From Bdellovibrio bacteriovorus (GTDB taxonomy: Bacteria; Bdellovibrionota; Bdellovibrionia; Bdellovibrionales; Bdellovibrionaceae), in NCBI RefSeq assembly GCF_001592735.1, contig NZ_LUKE01000001.1, positions 1,997,184-2,061,183 on the forward strand: a stretch of 64,000 nt of DNA. Direction: 5' to 3'. Made by a program: the position numbers and the translations under genes. Positions 27,953-37,155 of this stretch are shown here, one piece after another. Below the pieces are notes generated by a model, which was given only the letters and a program-made list of their open reading frames with translations, did no database searches and was not told the DNA's origin. Each line of letters starts with the position of its first letter. Position 1 is the stretch's first letter.

Positions 27953-29497
27953 ATGACGACAGAACAAAATACGGATGCCGCTCAAGAAGGAAAACTGTAC
28001 CGCTTTTTATTAAAGGTAGAAAAGGTGGGAAATGCATTACCCCAACCGGCCTTGATGTTTTTGGCTTTATGTCTCTTTGTCATCATCTTTTCGGCCTTGG
28101 CCACAGCCTTTGATATGCAAGCGGTGCATCCGGTGACTAAAGAAGTCATCAAACCCGTGAATCTTATGTCGGCCGCGGGTCTTAGTAGCATCTTGACAGA
28201 CATGATTAAGAATTTCACGGGCTTTGCTCCGCTTGGAACCGTGCTGGTGGCGATGTTAGGTTTTAGCTTGGCGGAAAAAAGTGGATTGCTAGGAACCGTA
28301 TTGCGTTCCATTTTAGTTAAATCACCCCGAGCTTTAATCATTCCGGCAGTTTTATTGGCGGGAATCATGTCGCACACGGCGGGGGATGTCGGATATGTGC
28401 TTTTGATTCCTCTTTCGGCAATGGCTTTTCACAGTGTGGGTTTGCATCCCTTGGCGGGTTTGGCGATTTGTTTTGCCGGGGTTTCGGGCGGATTTTCAGC
28501 AAACTTTATTATCAGTGCGCTGGATCCTTTGCTTTCAGGTCTTTCTCAAGAGGCGGCTCGTATCATTGATCCACAATACTCCGTCACACCTTTGGTAAAC
28601 TGGTATTTTATGTCGGTGTCTTCGATTTTGATTATTGCGGTGGGAACTATCGTCGCGAAGAAAATCACTTTGCCATTTTTAGGTGAATACAAAGGGGATG
28701 CAGAAAGATCTGAGCCGGCCCCATTGAGTGCTTTAGAAAAACGCGGTCTTTTGTGGGCCGGTATTGTGGCCTTCGTGCTTATTGTGGCGATCCTCATCGG
28801 TACTGTTCCCGAATCAGGTTTCCTGCGTAATCCTACCAACGGATCGTTGTTAGACTCTCCCTTTTTAAAAGGGATCATCGCGATCATTTTCTTTTTTGCG
28901 GCGCTGACGGGTCTGGTTTATGGGTGGGGAGCTAAAACTTTCCGTTCACAGAACGACGTCACAAATGCGATGCAGGAATCTATGGCGACCATGGCGCCTT
29001 ATTTGGTGATGGTGTTTTTTGCCGCGCAGTTTATTGCCTTGTTTTCGATTTCTAACATGGGCTTAATCATGGCCGTTCATGGTTCAGACTTTTTAAAGAG
29101 CATGAACCTCAGTGCGGTGCCTTTAATGATTGGGTTTATTATTTTAACATGTGTGCTGGATATTTTTATCGGCAGTGCATCCGCGAAGTGGGCTTTGATG
29201 GCGCCGGTATTTGTGCCGATGTTTATGATCTTGGGTTTAGCACCTGAATTAACGCAAGCGTCCTACCGCATTGCTGATTCCGTGGTGAATATTATTTCCC
29301 CACTGATGCCGTACTTCCCGTTAATCTTGGCATTTGCGAATAAATACGATCCGCGCGCCCGTGTAGGCACATTGATCGCGTTGATGCTTCCTTATTCGAT
29401 TGCTTTTTTGATCTCATGGTCGATCTTGTTGTTTATTTGGATTGGTTTTGAATTGCCATTAGGACCGGGCGCACATTTGAAATATATCATGCCATAA
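27953..29497 (+). CDS. AbgT-family transporter (p-aminobenzoyl-glutamate/antimetabolite type)
   Basis: 514 residues from the ATG at 27953, preceded by AGAGGAAAA. About 11-13 membrane segments are evident. Family features include ALPQPALMFLALCLFVII near the start, SHTAGDVGYVLLIPLSAMAF, CVLDIFIGSASAKWALMAPV and NIISPLMPYFPLIL. AbgT proteins import p-aminobenzoyl-glutamate or export antimetabolites such as sulfonamides. For a predator, uptake of prey-derived folate breakdown product is a plausible inference. A hairpin follows immediately. Confidence 0.93.
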   Translation: MTTEQNTDAAQEGKLYRFLLKVEKVGNALPQPALMFLALCLFVIIFSALATAFDMQAVHPVTKEVIKPVNLMSAAGLSSILTDMIKNFTGFAPLGTVLVAMLGFSLAEKSGLLGTVLRSILVKSPRALIIPAVLLAGIMSHTAGDVGYVLLIPLSAMAFHSVGLHPLAGLAICFAGVSGGFSANFIISALDPLLSGLSQEAARIIDPQYSVTPLVNWYFMSVSSILIIAVGTIVAKKITLPFLGEYKGDAERSEPAPLSALEKRGLLWAGIVAFVLIVAILIGTVPESGFLRNPTNGSLLDSPFLKGIIAIIFFFAALTGLVYGWGAKTFRSQNDVTNAMQESMATMAPYLVMVFFAAQFIALFSISNMGLIMAVHGSDFLKSMNLSAVPLMIGFIILTCVLDIFIGSASAKWALMAPVFVPMFMILGLAPELTQASYRIADSVVNIISPLMPYFPLILAFANKYDPRARVGTLIALMLPYSIAFLISWSILLFIWIGFELPLGPGAHLKYIMP

Positions 29498-29520
29498 ATG
29501 CGGCATCAGGATGCCGCATT
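29497..29520 (+). terminator. Hairpin directly after the AbgT gene
   Basis: AATGCGGCATC and GATGCCGCATT form an 11-bp perfect stem with a two-base gap, overlapping the last base of the stop codon. It is followed by only a short T-containing stretch (ATTTC), so termination may be weak or the structure may protect the 3' end. Confidence 0.55.
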
Positions 29521-29573
29521 ATTTCAGTACGCGACGCTTCGGTAATTAGGAGCGGGCACTTTCAGAGTTACGA

Positions 29574-29615
29574 TAACGCAGTAGTGCTACCTACGTAGGT
29601 AGCACTAGCGCGTTA
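29574..29615. repeat. 42-bp inverted repeat with a perfect 26-bp palindromic core
   Basis: The core 29582-29607 is a perfect palindrome with half-site TAGTGCTACCTAC. After two mismatched bases on each side, TAACGC (29574-29579) and GCGTTA (29610-29615) extend the symmetry. No T-run follows in either direction. The surrounding 29521-29715 shows no gene. Confidence 0.8.
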
Positions 29616-29715
29616 AGCCATGAGCCTTAAAAATGCTTTGGTTATTACGACGAAAACTCCGCCGACGCGGGAACTAGCTGTGCAATGTTACGGACATGCT
29701 TTAAAAATTTCTAAA

Positions 29716-30366
29716 TCAAAGATGCCGCAAAATTTCTGGAAGCTCTCGCATATCAGAAAACACCTTGGTTGAGCCTAGCCCTTTAAGAGTATCCGAGTGA
29801 CCCAGCTGAATATGTTGTCCCCCGGTAAAGCCCAAGACTCGCATTCCCGCAGCGAGGGCGGCCTGAACACCCGCAACACTGTCTTCGATTACAATACAAT
29901 CCTGTGGCTGCCACTGCAGGGTCTTTGCCGCATACAAAAATAAATCGGGTGCGGGCTTTCCTTGGCGCACCATCTGACTGCTAAAAATAGATTTAGGAAA
30001 ATGGGGCAGCAGGCGAGTGAACGCCAGTTTGCGCACGATGGATTCTAAATCACTGTTTGAGGCGACACATTTGGGAAAGTGTAATTGATTTAAGGTTTCA
30101 TGAATTCCCGAAATGGCAGAAAGTTCTTGTTCATAAACTCTTTGGATGCGCTTGTCGACCACATCTAAATAATCGTCGGGCAGACGTGACAGCTCTTCTT
30201 TCACTAAGGGATGATTTGTCGCAAGGCCCGTAAACTTGGCGATATGATCTTGAGTTGAAATGGGAAAGCCTAGCTCTGTTTTATATTCCGCTTCCACGCG
30301 GTTGGCGATGATCTCGCTGTCGACCAGGACTCCATCGCAATCAAAAATAACGTATTTAGGTTTCAT
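29716..30366 (-). CDS. HAD-superfamily hydrolase, beta-phosphoglucomutase/phosphatase-like
   Basis: 216 residues from the ATG at 30366, which has AAGGA upstream. Motif I is VIFDCDGVLVDSEI, motif II KCVASNSDLES, motif III QGKPAPDLFLYAA, and motif IV CIVIEDSVAGVQAALAAGM, the subfamily IA pattern with a helical cap. The substrate is probably a small sugar phosphate, but this cannot be fixed from the motifs. It stands alone, with about 320 bp of non-coding DNA upstream. Confidence 0.88.
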   Translation of the reverse strand: MKPKYVIFDCDGVLVDSEIIANRVEAEYKTELGFPISTQDHIAKFTGLATNHPLVKEELSRLPDDYLDVVDKRIQRVYEQELSAISGIHETLNQLHFPKCVASNSDLESIVRKLAFTRLLPHFPKSIFSSQMVRQGKPAPDLFLYAAKTLQWQPQDCIVIEDSVAGVQAALAAGMRVLGFTGGQHIQLGHSDTLKGLGSTKVFSDMRELPEILRHL

Positions 30367-30688
30367 TCCTAAATCCTTTCGTGATCGCATGAAAACAGGA
30401 CGCACCAATGCCTTGGGGCGAAACGCCTTCGCGCGAAAATGTGCAGATGTTATGGTTGATCACTTTGAAAACAGATTTAGGAAAAAGATATTTTCCTGCT
30501 TGGTGAATTTCTTTGTCGCCACCGTTGCCAATGGTTTTTAAAATTCACTTCAAAGGTCTAAGCCAACCTTCAGGGTACCCGCCGAGTGTTTCGATAATCC
30601 CTGTTCCTCGTCACCTGTCTGCAAAGCCAGGCCTGGCGCTCATGATCAGAATTTATATCTCATTTTTTACTGCGGTTGGGAAGTTCTT
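30367..30688. other. Non-coding interval of about 320 bp
   Basis: No convincing gene is seen. A minus-strand frame of about 60 codons upstream of the HAD gene (around 30370-30555) is open but has no ATG, GTG or TTG with a ribosome-binding site. Plus-strand frames here run into neighbouring genes and look like shadows. The interval may hold the HAD promoter. Confidence 0.5.
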
Positions 30689-32260
30689 TTATCTAAGGCT
30701 GATGCGAACGTCGTGGTCTTTGTCTTTAAGCTTATTGAGCTCGGTGAACAAAACCGTCATGCGATCATAAGTATCAATGGAAGAGTCCTGCCATGGATTT
30801 TGAAGGCGAGCGCCATCCGGGTTAAGTTCAGAGACGACTTGTCCATTGCGCGTGCGCAGAAAGATTTTATTTTTGGTGTCGATTTCAATGTCCGCGTTTA
30901 ACAGTGCGGTTAATTTTTTGGTACGTAAGTAGGTCGCCGCCGAACGAATGAAATGGCGTTCAAACTTATCGGCAAGGTCTTCAGGAGTTAATTCAACATC
31001 TTCTTGGCCTTGCTCATCCATCGAGACATTGGTGTCATTGGAGCATTCCTCCAAATTCTCTTCGGCCTCTTCTGCCAATTGACGATACCAATTTAAACCC
31101 ACCGCCAAAATCGAACGAACCGAGGTGAAAGTTTCCGGTTCAAAGCCATGCCGTTCGCAGAACAGTTGAAAGCCGGCCTTTAACAATTCAGCATCAAGAG
31201 GTTCATAGAACATATGTTCATCAAAGCTGGGCGAGCGTAAGGAAAGGCTTAAACGTAAGATAGAATCTAGTGCCATGGCGTTGGAAAAAGGACCGATGAC
31301 ATGCTCTTCATCTGCTTGATTGCGCATGGACGTGAAATCGCGATTAAAAAAAGCCAATTCACGACGGCCGACTTTCAAGCTGATATTGTAAGGTGGGTTC
31401 CACTTTTTTATTTCATCAGTTTCTAACAAAGCAGACTCTAAGGGACTGCCCACCACGGTCACGCGCAGATCCCATACTTGGGTGAGCATTTCTAATTTTT
31501 TGGAATCCCGATTTTTCTGCCCGCGGAAATAACTGTTCACACGATCATGCAAGGAAGTCGCTTTACCGACGTAAAGGATTTCACCCCAACGGGAGAGCAT
31601 GCGATACACGCCGGGCTGCTTTGGCAGGCCGAGACGTTTTTCTTTGGGCAATGGGTATTCGTATTTTCCACGAGCCGTTTTCGGAGTTTCCGCCAGCCAT
31701 TCATGAATAGCTTCAAAAGTCGAAAGGCCTTTTTCTTCTAACGCGGCCATAAGACCCTGCCAGATCACCTGCGTGGCTTGCACGTGGCCTTCAGCGCGCT
31801 TTAATTCGCCAGAAGGGCAACCAAAGTAACCGGCTAAGCCCTTAATGCCGCGAGTGGGAAGGTTCGGGAAAAGACGTTTGGCAATTTCATGGGTGCATAA
31901 AATCTGAAATGGCATTTCTTCGCCCAGCTTTTCGAAGGCATCCATCAAAAACGGGCGTTCAAATTGGGCGAAGTGAATGATCGCCAAAGGTTTTTCTTCG
32001 TTCAAAGATTTTAGTGATTCTTTAAAGTCTGATAAGACTTCTGGTAAAGTTTTTGATGCCAGCATGACTTCGTCTTTAATTCCCGTAATAAGTTGAATTC
32101 TTTTGGGAATTAATTCGTCATTTGGCAATTTCACCGTACGCGAATGCACGGCTTCACCATGCATAAAGGACCAAGCCATTTCTAAAATATGAGCGGTGTC
32201 GGGTTTAGCGCCCGTGGTTTGTAAATCTAAGAAAATAACATTCTTAAGTTTAAGCGCCAT
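30689..32260 (-). CDS. DnaQ-like (degenerate) exonuclease domain fused to GIY-YIG nuclease
   Basis: 523 residues. Residues 1-175 have the RNase T/DnaQ fold, but key acids are replaced: motif I reads FLDLQTTG (Gln for Glu), motif II HFAQFERPF (Glu for Asp), motif III GHVQATQV (Gln for the final Asp). A UvrC-type GIY-YIG nuclease follows at about 210-290 (GVYRMLSRWGEILYVGKATS, LHDRVNSYF, LLETDEIKKWNPPYN), with Tyr, Arg and Glu intact. The last 230 residues are unassigned. The architecture resembles Cho/DnaQ-UvrC fusions. It overlaps the helicase gene by 11 nt. Confidence 0.8.
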   Translation of the reverse strand: MALKLKNVIFLDLQTTGAKPDTAHILEMAWSFMHGEAVHSRTVKLPNDELIPKRIQLITGIKDEVMLASKTLPEVLSDFKESLKSLNEEKPLAIIHFAQFERPFLMDAFEKLGEEMPFQILCTHEIAKRLFPNLPTRGIKGLAGYFGCPSGELKRAEGHVQATQVIWQGLMAALEEKGLSTFEAIHEWLAETPKTARGKYEYPLPKEKRLGLPKQPGVYRMLSRWGEILYVGKATSLHDRVNSYFRGQKNRDSKKLEMLTQVWDLRVTVVGSPLESALLETDEIKKWNPPYNISLKVGRRELAFFNRDFTSMRNQADEEHVIGPFSNAMALDSILRLSLSLRSPSFDEHMFYEPLDAELLKAGFQLFCERHGFEPETFTSVRSILAVGLNWYRQLAEEAEENLEECSNDTNVSMDEQGQEDVELTPEDLADKFERHFIRSAATYLRTKKLTALLNADIEIDTKNKIFLRTRNGQVVSELNPDGARLQNPWQDSSIDTYDRMTVLFTELNKLKDKDHDVRISLR

Positions 32261-34616
32261 GGGCCTCCCAAAACAGTTTTACGTCTTGGAGGATTTGTCG
32301 TGATACTAATTCTTGCGGGGAAGTTTCAAACCAGCCTTCGGGCATAGTCTCAAAATAGCTATTTTGTAAGAAGCGAGAATCCAGCATCACAATCACGCCG
32401 CGATCACTTTCAGAACGAATCACGCGGCCCGCAGATTGAATGGCTTTCGCCATCGCCGGATAAACGTAGGCATAATTAAAAGCATGATCTTTGCCGTAAC
32501 GCCTTTCATAGTACGAACGTATCTGTTCACGTTCAAAATCAAAGCTCGGCAATGCGGGCCCCACAATAAAGGCGCCAATCAACATGTCACCTGGAAAGTC
32601 GACGCCTTCGGAAAAAACGCCGCCTTGAACACCGAATAAAATCGTCGGCTCTTTAGCCGCTTTTAACTCTTCAAGATATTCTTGGATCTGCGATTGCTTC
32701 ATCTCGCGCTCTTGCACTAAAAGCTTAAACTGCGGCAGGACCAGTTTATCTTGAGCCATGCGCATGAACTCAAAGCTTGGAAAAAGCGCAATATAGTTTC
32801 CGGGCTTCACCGAAGAAATACGCTGAATAGTTTCTGCAATTTTCCCGGCACTTTGATGTCGGTCCGAAAACTTCGTGGAAATTTGTGGAATTATTAATAG
32901 TTTCCGATTTTCTTTTTCAAATGGCGATTGGAATTCCACTTGTTTGGCGTCTTCGTCAAAACCCAAAAGCTCTTGGTAGTAACGAAAAGGTTTTAATGTC
33001 GCCGAAAAAGCCACCACATTCTTAAATTCGTCATAAGCGAGCTTCAAATGTTCAGAGGCATCACAGCAGGTGATCTTGATCATCTCGTGATGATTTTGGC
33101 GCTGATACGTTTGAAAAAACTCTTCCCCAGCAAACTGAATGGACGCTGTAAAGTCCGTCCACAAGTTCATCAGTCGCAAGATCGGATCTTGGGATAAGAT
33201 TTCCACATCTGAATCTAAATAATCCGTGGTCAAATCGCGGATGTCTTTTTCTAAATCTAAAATAGGTTCAAACTCGACTTTGATAATTTTTGAAACACCA
33301 TCTGTACCGTAAGATTGAATCAAACGCCGGGCCCGAGCCGTTAAGCTGTGCGCTTGTAACGCATACTGGGCGGGCAATTTAACAAAATCTTTTTCCAAGA
33401 TATTAAACTGCAAGGTGGAAAGAGTCGGGGAAAAGTAGTCTTGAGAACGTGAAGGCAGGTTGTGGGCTTCATCAATCACCAGATTTGCTTTTTGATCCGG
33501 TTCGAGCAAAGGCAAAGCCAAGCGGCCTACCAAGCTGCGCGGGGCAAAGACGTAATTGTAATCACCAATCACGACATCGGCTTGTTCGATGGCCTCAACC
33601 GATAGCTCAAACGGACAGACTTCAAACTCTTCGCCCATTTTTTTTAGCTTCTCGGAATTCAAACTGCGGAGGCGGGACATCTTATTTACCAAATCATGCG
33701 TCGCCACTTTGGCGTAATAGTCTTTAGCAAATTCACAATATTTCGGATTGCACAAAGGTTCGTTCTTAAGGCACATCTTGCTTTTGGCCGTGATAGTCAG
33801 TGAACGGACTTTGCAGCCTTGCTCTTGAATTTTCTCGACCGCTTCTTCGGCCACTTGGTGCTGGGAATTTTTCGGCGTCACGTAAACAACCTTTTGCCCT
33901 CGCGACAATGATTCTTTAAGTGAGGGATAAAGGATGCCCGCAGTTTTTCCTAAACCCGTCGGCGCTTGCACCAACAATGCCTCGCCACCTGAAAAAGAAT
34001 CCGTGATTGTTTGCACTAATTCTTTTTGACCACGACGAGGGGATGAAAATGGAAAAGTCATTTCTTCAGCCATGGCCACGCGTTTTTTAAATAGCTTTTC
34101 TTTCACTTTAGTTTCTTCAAGCAACTCTTTTAAACGCAATCCCAACCAGAACTCATAGGACTCAATATCCAGATCAATTGACAAAGTGTGGGATTTAAAA
34201 TTTCGCGATGAGACCAAATGCAGATTTAACTTGGGGACCACGCCGGTTTCTTTATAATGAATGTATCCATAGGTGCGCAGTTGCCAAACGTAAGGGTGAT
34301 CGGGCTCAAAGCGCATTTTTCTTTGCAGCTCTTCGACGTCAAAAGCTGATTTGATTTCTTCAATCATGGCGGGTTCAGCGACAAAGCCATCCGCGCGACC
34401 AGAAACGACAAACTCATAGGGACCAGACAAAAAACTATAAGATAATTTTTTTTCTGCTTCATATTTTGGATTTTCGCGCAGGCGCTGACGTTGCACAGAC
34501 TGATGAATTTCTTGCCCACTGGTCGGCGCATTGCCATAGCCAGAGTGGGTTTCGATACTTCCCACTCGTGGACAAGGCAGCGCGAATTGTTTAACGTTCA
34601 GGGCAATTTTTCTCAT
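32250..34616 (-). CDS. PD-(D/E)XK nuclease fused to XPD/DinG-type helicase
   Basis: 788 residues. The N-terminal 150 carry a RecB/Cas4-like nuclease: EIHQSV, SGRADGF, MIEEIKSA (the ExK) and YVWQLRTYGYI (Q-x3-Y). The superfamily 2 helicase follows with Walker A QAPTGLGKTAG, DEAH box LVIDEAHNLPS, and a C-terminal motif VI region IQSAGRVIRSESDRG. Four cysteines between motifs Ia and II (KMCLKNEPLCNPKYC plus EVCPF) match the XPD/DinG Fe-S cluster. It probably unwinds 5'-3' and cuts DNA in repair. It starts 1 nt after the radical SAM gene. Confidence 0.85.
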   Translation of the reverse strand: MRKIALNVKQFALPCPRVGSIETHSGYGNAPTSGQEIHQSVQRQRLRENPKYEAEKKLSYSFLSGPYEFVVSGRADGFVAEPAMIEEIKSAFDVEELQRKMRFEPDHPYVWQLRTYGYIHYKETGVVPKLNLHLVSSRNFKSHTLSIDLDIESYEFWLGLRLKELLEETKVKEKLFKKRVAMAEEMTFPFSSPRRGQKELVQTITDSFSGGEALLVQAPTGLGKTAGILYPSLKESLSRGQKVVYVTPKNSQHQVAEEAVEKIQEQGCKVRSLTITAKSKMCLKNEPLCNPKYCEFAKDYYAKVATHDLVNKMSRLRSLNSEKLKKMGEEFEVCPFELSVEAIEQADVVIGDYNYVFAPRSLVGRLALPLLEPDQKANLVIDEAHNLPSRSQDYFSPTLSTLQFNILEKDFVKLPAQYALQAHSLTARARRLIQSYGTDGVSKIIKVEFEPILDLEKDIRDLTTDYLDSDVEILSQDPILRLMNLWTDFTASIQFAGEEFFQTYQRQNHHEMIKITCCDASEHLKLAYDEFKNVVAFSATLKPFRYYQELLGFDEDAKQVEFQSPFEKENRKLLIIPQISTKFSDRHQSAGKIAETIQRISSVKPGNYIALFPSFEFMRMAQDKLVLPQFKLLVQEREMKQSQIQEYLEELKAAKEPTILFGVQGGVFSEGVDFPGDMLIGAFIVGPALPSFDFEREQIRSYYERRYGKDHAFNYAYVYPAMAKAIQSAGRVIRSESDRGVIVMLDSRFLQNSYFETMPEGWFETSPQELVSRQILQDVKLFWEAHGA

Positions 34617-34617
34617 T

Positions 34618-35721
34618 TTACTCTATGTTAAAACTAAGTTGGCCATGGCTTCGACTCGGGTCCAAGTGGGCTGGGGGTCTTTTAAAATGCGCCACGGACA
34701 GATTCAAGTCTTTCATGTTCAAACCATATTTGCGAGTGTAAAGCTTAAACATCTGCGCCATGGCGTCGGCTCTAGGGCCTTCTCCGCGCATCCTAGAGCC
34801 AAAATTAGGATCATTCAGCTTTCCACCGCGGATATCACGCACATAGTTAAGAACTTTATCTTTTTTTAATGGGTCGTGAACTTCCAGCCATTCCGTAAAA
34901 ATCGGTAAAACCGTTGAAGGAAGGCGCAATGGAGTAAAACCTGCCGACGTCGCCCCCGCATCTGCTGCGGCTTTTAAAATTTGCGGCATTTCATGATCAT
35001 TTAAACCGGGAATACAAGGAGCGACATTTACGCCGACAGGCACACCGGCTTTGGCTAAAGTTTCAATGGCTTTAAGGCGTGCTTCGGGATGCGACGTGCG
35101 AGGTTCTAAGCGGCGTGCCAGGTCTGGATCTAAAGATGTAATAGAAAGATAAACTTTGGCGCCACTCCACGCCGCCATTTCTTGCAAAATATCAACATCA
35201 CGAGTGACCAGGGCATTTTTGGTGATCATGCCCACGGGGTTTTTAAATTCAGCCAGCACTTTCAAGCACCCGCGGGTCAGTTGCATTTTTCGCTCTAAGG
35301 GTTGATAGCAGTCCGTGATCCCACTCATAAAAATCACTTCTGGCTGCCAAGATTTTTTCATCAAAGCTTCGCGCAACAACTGGGGTGCTTCTTCTTTCAC
35401 AAAAATCTTAGATTCAAAATCAAGCCCTGGCGACATGCCCAGGTATTCGTGGGTAGGGCGCGCATAACAATACGAACACCCATGCTCGCAGCCGCGATAA
35501 GCATTGATGGAATAGCTAAATCCAATGTCCGGACTTTTATTGCTCGTGATAATAGTGCGTGAGGAGTCCTTGAAAACTTGCGTTCTCAACACCGATTTTT
35601 CATCTTCTAAATAATTATCGAAATCTTCCTCAGTAGCCTCGTAAGCCAGGGAATCATAGCGGTTGCTGACGTTGCTACTGGCACCACGACCACGAATGTC
35701 CTTGCGAAACTCTCGTGTCAT
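34618..35721 (-). CDS. PA0069/Rv2578c-family radical SAM protein
   Basis: 367 residues. The radical SAM CX3CX2C motif appears as YRGCEHGCSYCYARPTHEY, with the family-specific N-terminus (TSNKSPDIGFSYSINA) and VGMITKNALVTRDVDIL. Members are distantly related to spore photoproduct lyase, and their reaction is unknown to me. It is the first gene of an operon with the nuclease-helicase fusion and the GIY-YIG protein (spacing 1 nt and an 11-nt overlap), which suggests a nucleic-acid repair role. Confidence 0.85.
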   Translation of the reverse strand: MTREFRKDIRGRGASSNVSNRYDSLAYEATEEDFDNYLEDEKSVLRTQVFKDSSRTIITSNKSPDIGFSYSINAYRGCEHGCSYCYARPTHEYLGMSPGLDFESKIFVKEEAPQLLREALMKKSWQPEVIFMSGITDCYQPLERKMQLTRGCLKVLAEFKNPVGMITKNALVTRDVDILQEMAAWSGAKVYLSITSLDPDLARRLEPRTSHPEARLKAIETLAKAGVPVGVNVAPCIPGLNDHEMPQILKAAADAGATSAGFTPLRLPSTVLPIFTEWLEVHDPLKKDKVLNYVRDIRGGKLNDPNFGSRMRGEGPRADAMAQMFKLYTRKYGLNMKDLNLSVAHFKRPPAHLDPSRSHGQLSFNIE

Positions 35722-35789
35722 AGGGAAATTATCACCTATTTACACATTATTTACACCAAATAACTTTGCGAGTCGAGGTAGAAAAAGAA

Positions 35790-36941
35790 CTATTTAGCGG
35801 TCTCGCGATGAAAAATAAATCGGTATGAGTTGATCATCACAAACGACAGAACCACGAAACCCAATCCCGAAAGAATGGCATTCTGAATTCCAATTAAATC
35901 CGTTACTTTTCCGATCGCTAAATGCATGACGATCAACATCAACGAATCCGTCGCCATCATGTAAGACACAACAGTGTCGAGATCTTGAGGGAACTCTGAC
36001 GAAATCCAAGAAATGGACAGCGGATAAAAGGGGGCGATCGTAAATCCACCGAAGGCTAAAAACAGAGGGTGAATGTAAACACCCAATAAAATAGCAGCAC
36101 CAGTTGAAACAATCGAAGTCGTAAGTAAAAACCGTGCGGATTGTCTGAAATGCACAAGAGTGAAAAGACCGCGACCCAGCATCATAAAGATAAAAAAATA
36201 AGAAACATACAGGCTTGAAGTTTCCATGTCATAGTTCCACACCCGTTGCATGTACAAGGCCAATCGTGAAGACAACATCAGCTCCGTCGCCACGGCAAAG
36301 CTTAACATCAAAGCCAAAAAAATCTGCGGCTTAAAGTTTTTGGCTTTGTGAGCTTTATGTTCTTCGGGCGTAAAGGTCGAGCGAGTGTGCAAGTTTTTAT
36401 GACTGCCGTGAAAGCTGTAAGCTAAAAGTGAAATCGGCGCCAGCATCGCCACCGCAAAAGTCCATCGCCAGTTGCCTGCAACGAGCTCAACCCCGGCCGC
36501 CAAAAGAGGGGCCATCAAACTGGCAACCCCATACATCGTGTGCAGGCCCGAAAGCATTTGCTGCTTGCGGTGCGCGCTGGAACCTAAAGACACCAAGACA
36601 TTGGGAATCAACCCGATGACCCCTTGGCTGAGGCCGAATGTAAACGCAAAGATCAAAAAGACCCAAAAATAAGGCGCAATAGCTAAGCCCAAAAGTGAAA
36701 AGATCAATCCGATAGCGCCCCCGCGCAAAACAGTCAGGCGGTCATAGCGACGCAAAAGGTGGCGACATGCATAACTTGAGATCAACCCGGAAATATTTCC
36801 CAGGGCGAAAATGAGTGACCCCATAGAGTCGCTCACCGCAAAGTGTTTCATAATCTCAGGGAAAAGGGGCCCTCGGATGTTGTCGCTTAAGCCGTAAACC
36901 AGAAGACTTGCGTAGGAAATGATAATAAAGGGCCAAACCAT
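35790..36941 (-). CDS. Major facilitator superfamily transporter
   Basis: About 383 residues, with roughly 12 hydrophobic segments. The N-terminal half contains GLSDNIRGPLFPEIMKHF and the loop 2-3 region LLRRYDRLTVLRGG; the second half has FLAFGGFTIAPFYPLSISWI. This resembles the FucP/NNP or sugar-transport-like branch, but the substrate is not clear. An ATG at 36941 or GTG at 36947 may be the start; neither has a strong ribosome-binding site. Monocistronic as far as can be seen. Confidence 0.8.
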   Translation of the reverse strand: MVWPFIIISYASLLVYGLSDNIRGPLFPEIMKHFAVSDSMGSLIFALGNISGLISSYACRHLLRRYDRLTVLRGGAIGLIFSLLGLAIAPYFWVFLIFAFTFGLSQGVIGLIPNVLVSLGSSAHRKQQMLSGLHTMYGVASLMAPLLAAGVELVAGNWRWTFAVAMLAPISLLAYSFHGSHKNLHTRSTFTPEEHKAHKAKNFKPQIFLALMLSFAVATELMLSSRLALYMQRVWNYDMETSSLYVSYFFIFMMLGRGLFTLVHFRQSARFLLTTSIVSTGAAILLGVYIHPLFLAFGGFTIAPFYPLSISWISSEFPQDLDTVVSYMMATDSLMLIVMHLAIGKVTDLIGIQNAILSGLGFVVLSFVMINSYRFIFHRETAK

Positions 36942-37155
36942 GGACACACTTTAGCGGGCGGGCGTGGGGATGACAAGGACGGCCCCCAAAAAGGTCTGGA
37001 ATACGAGCCCATGTATTTTTTCATTCCGTTGAAATCGCTAGGCAATATGGGGTCCCTATGCTAGAAACCACCCCACATAAACATCCTTAACTAACAAGAT
37101 CACCAAGATCTTTGCTGTAACAAGCACGGCTGTGAAAAGCCAAGGAGCCCCGAAG

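Noticed and set aside
30370-30555. Open minus-strand frame upstream of the HAD gene, possibly a small gene
   Set aside because: It reads plausibly as protein but has no ATG, GTG or TTG start with a ribosome-binding site; kept only as a note in the interval entry.
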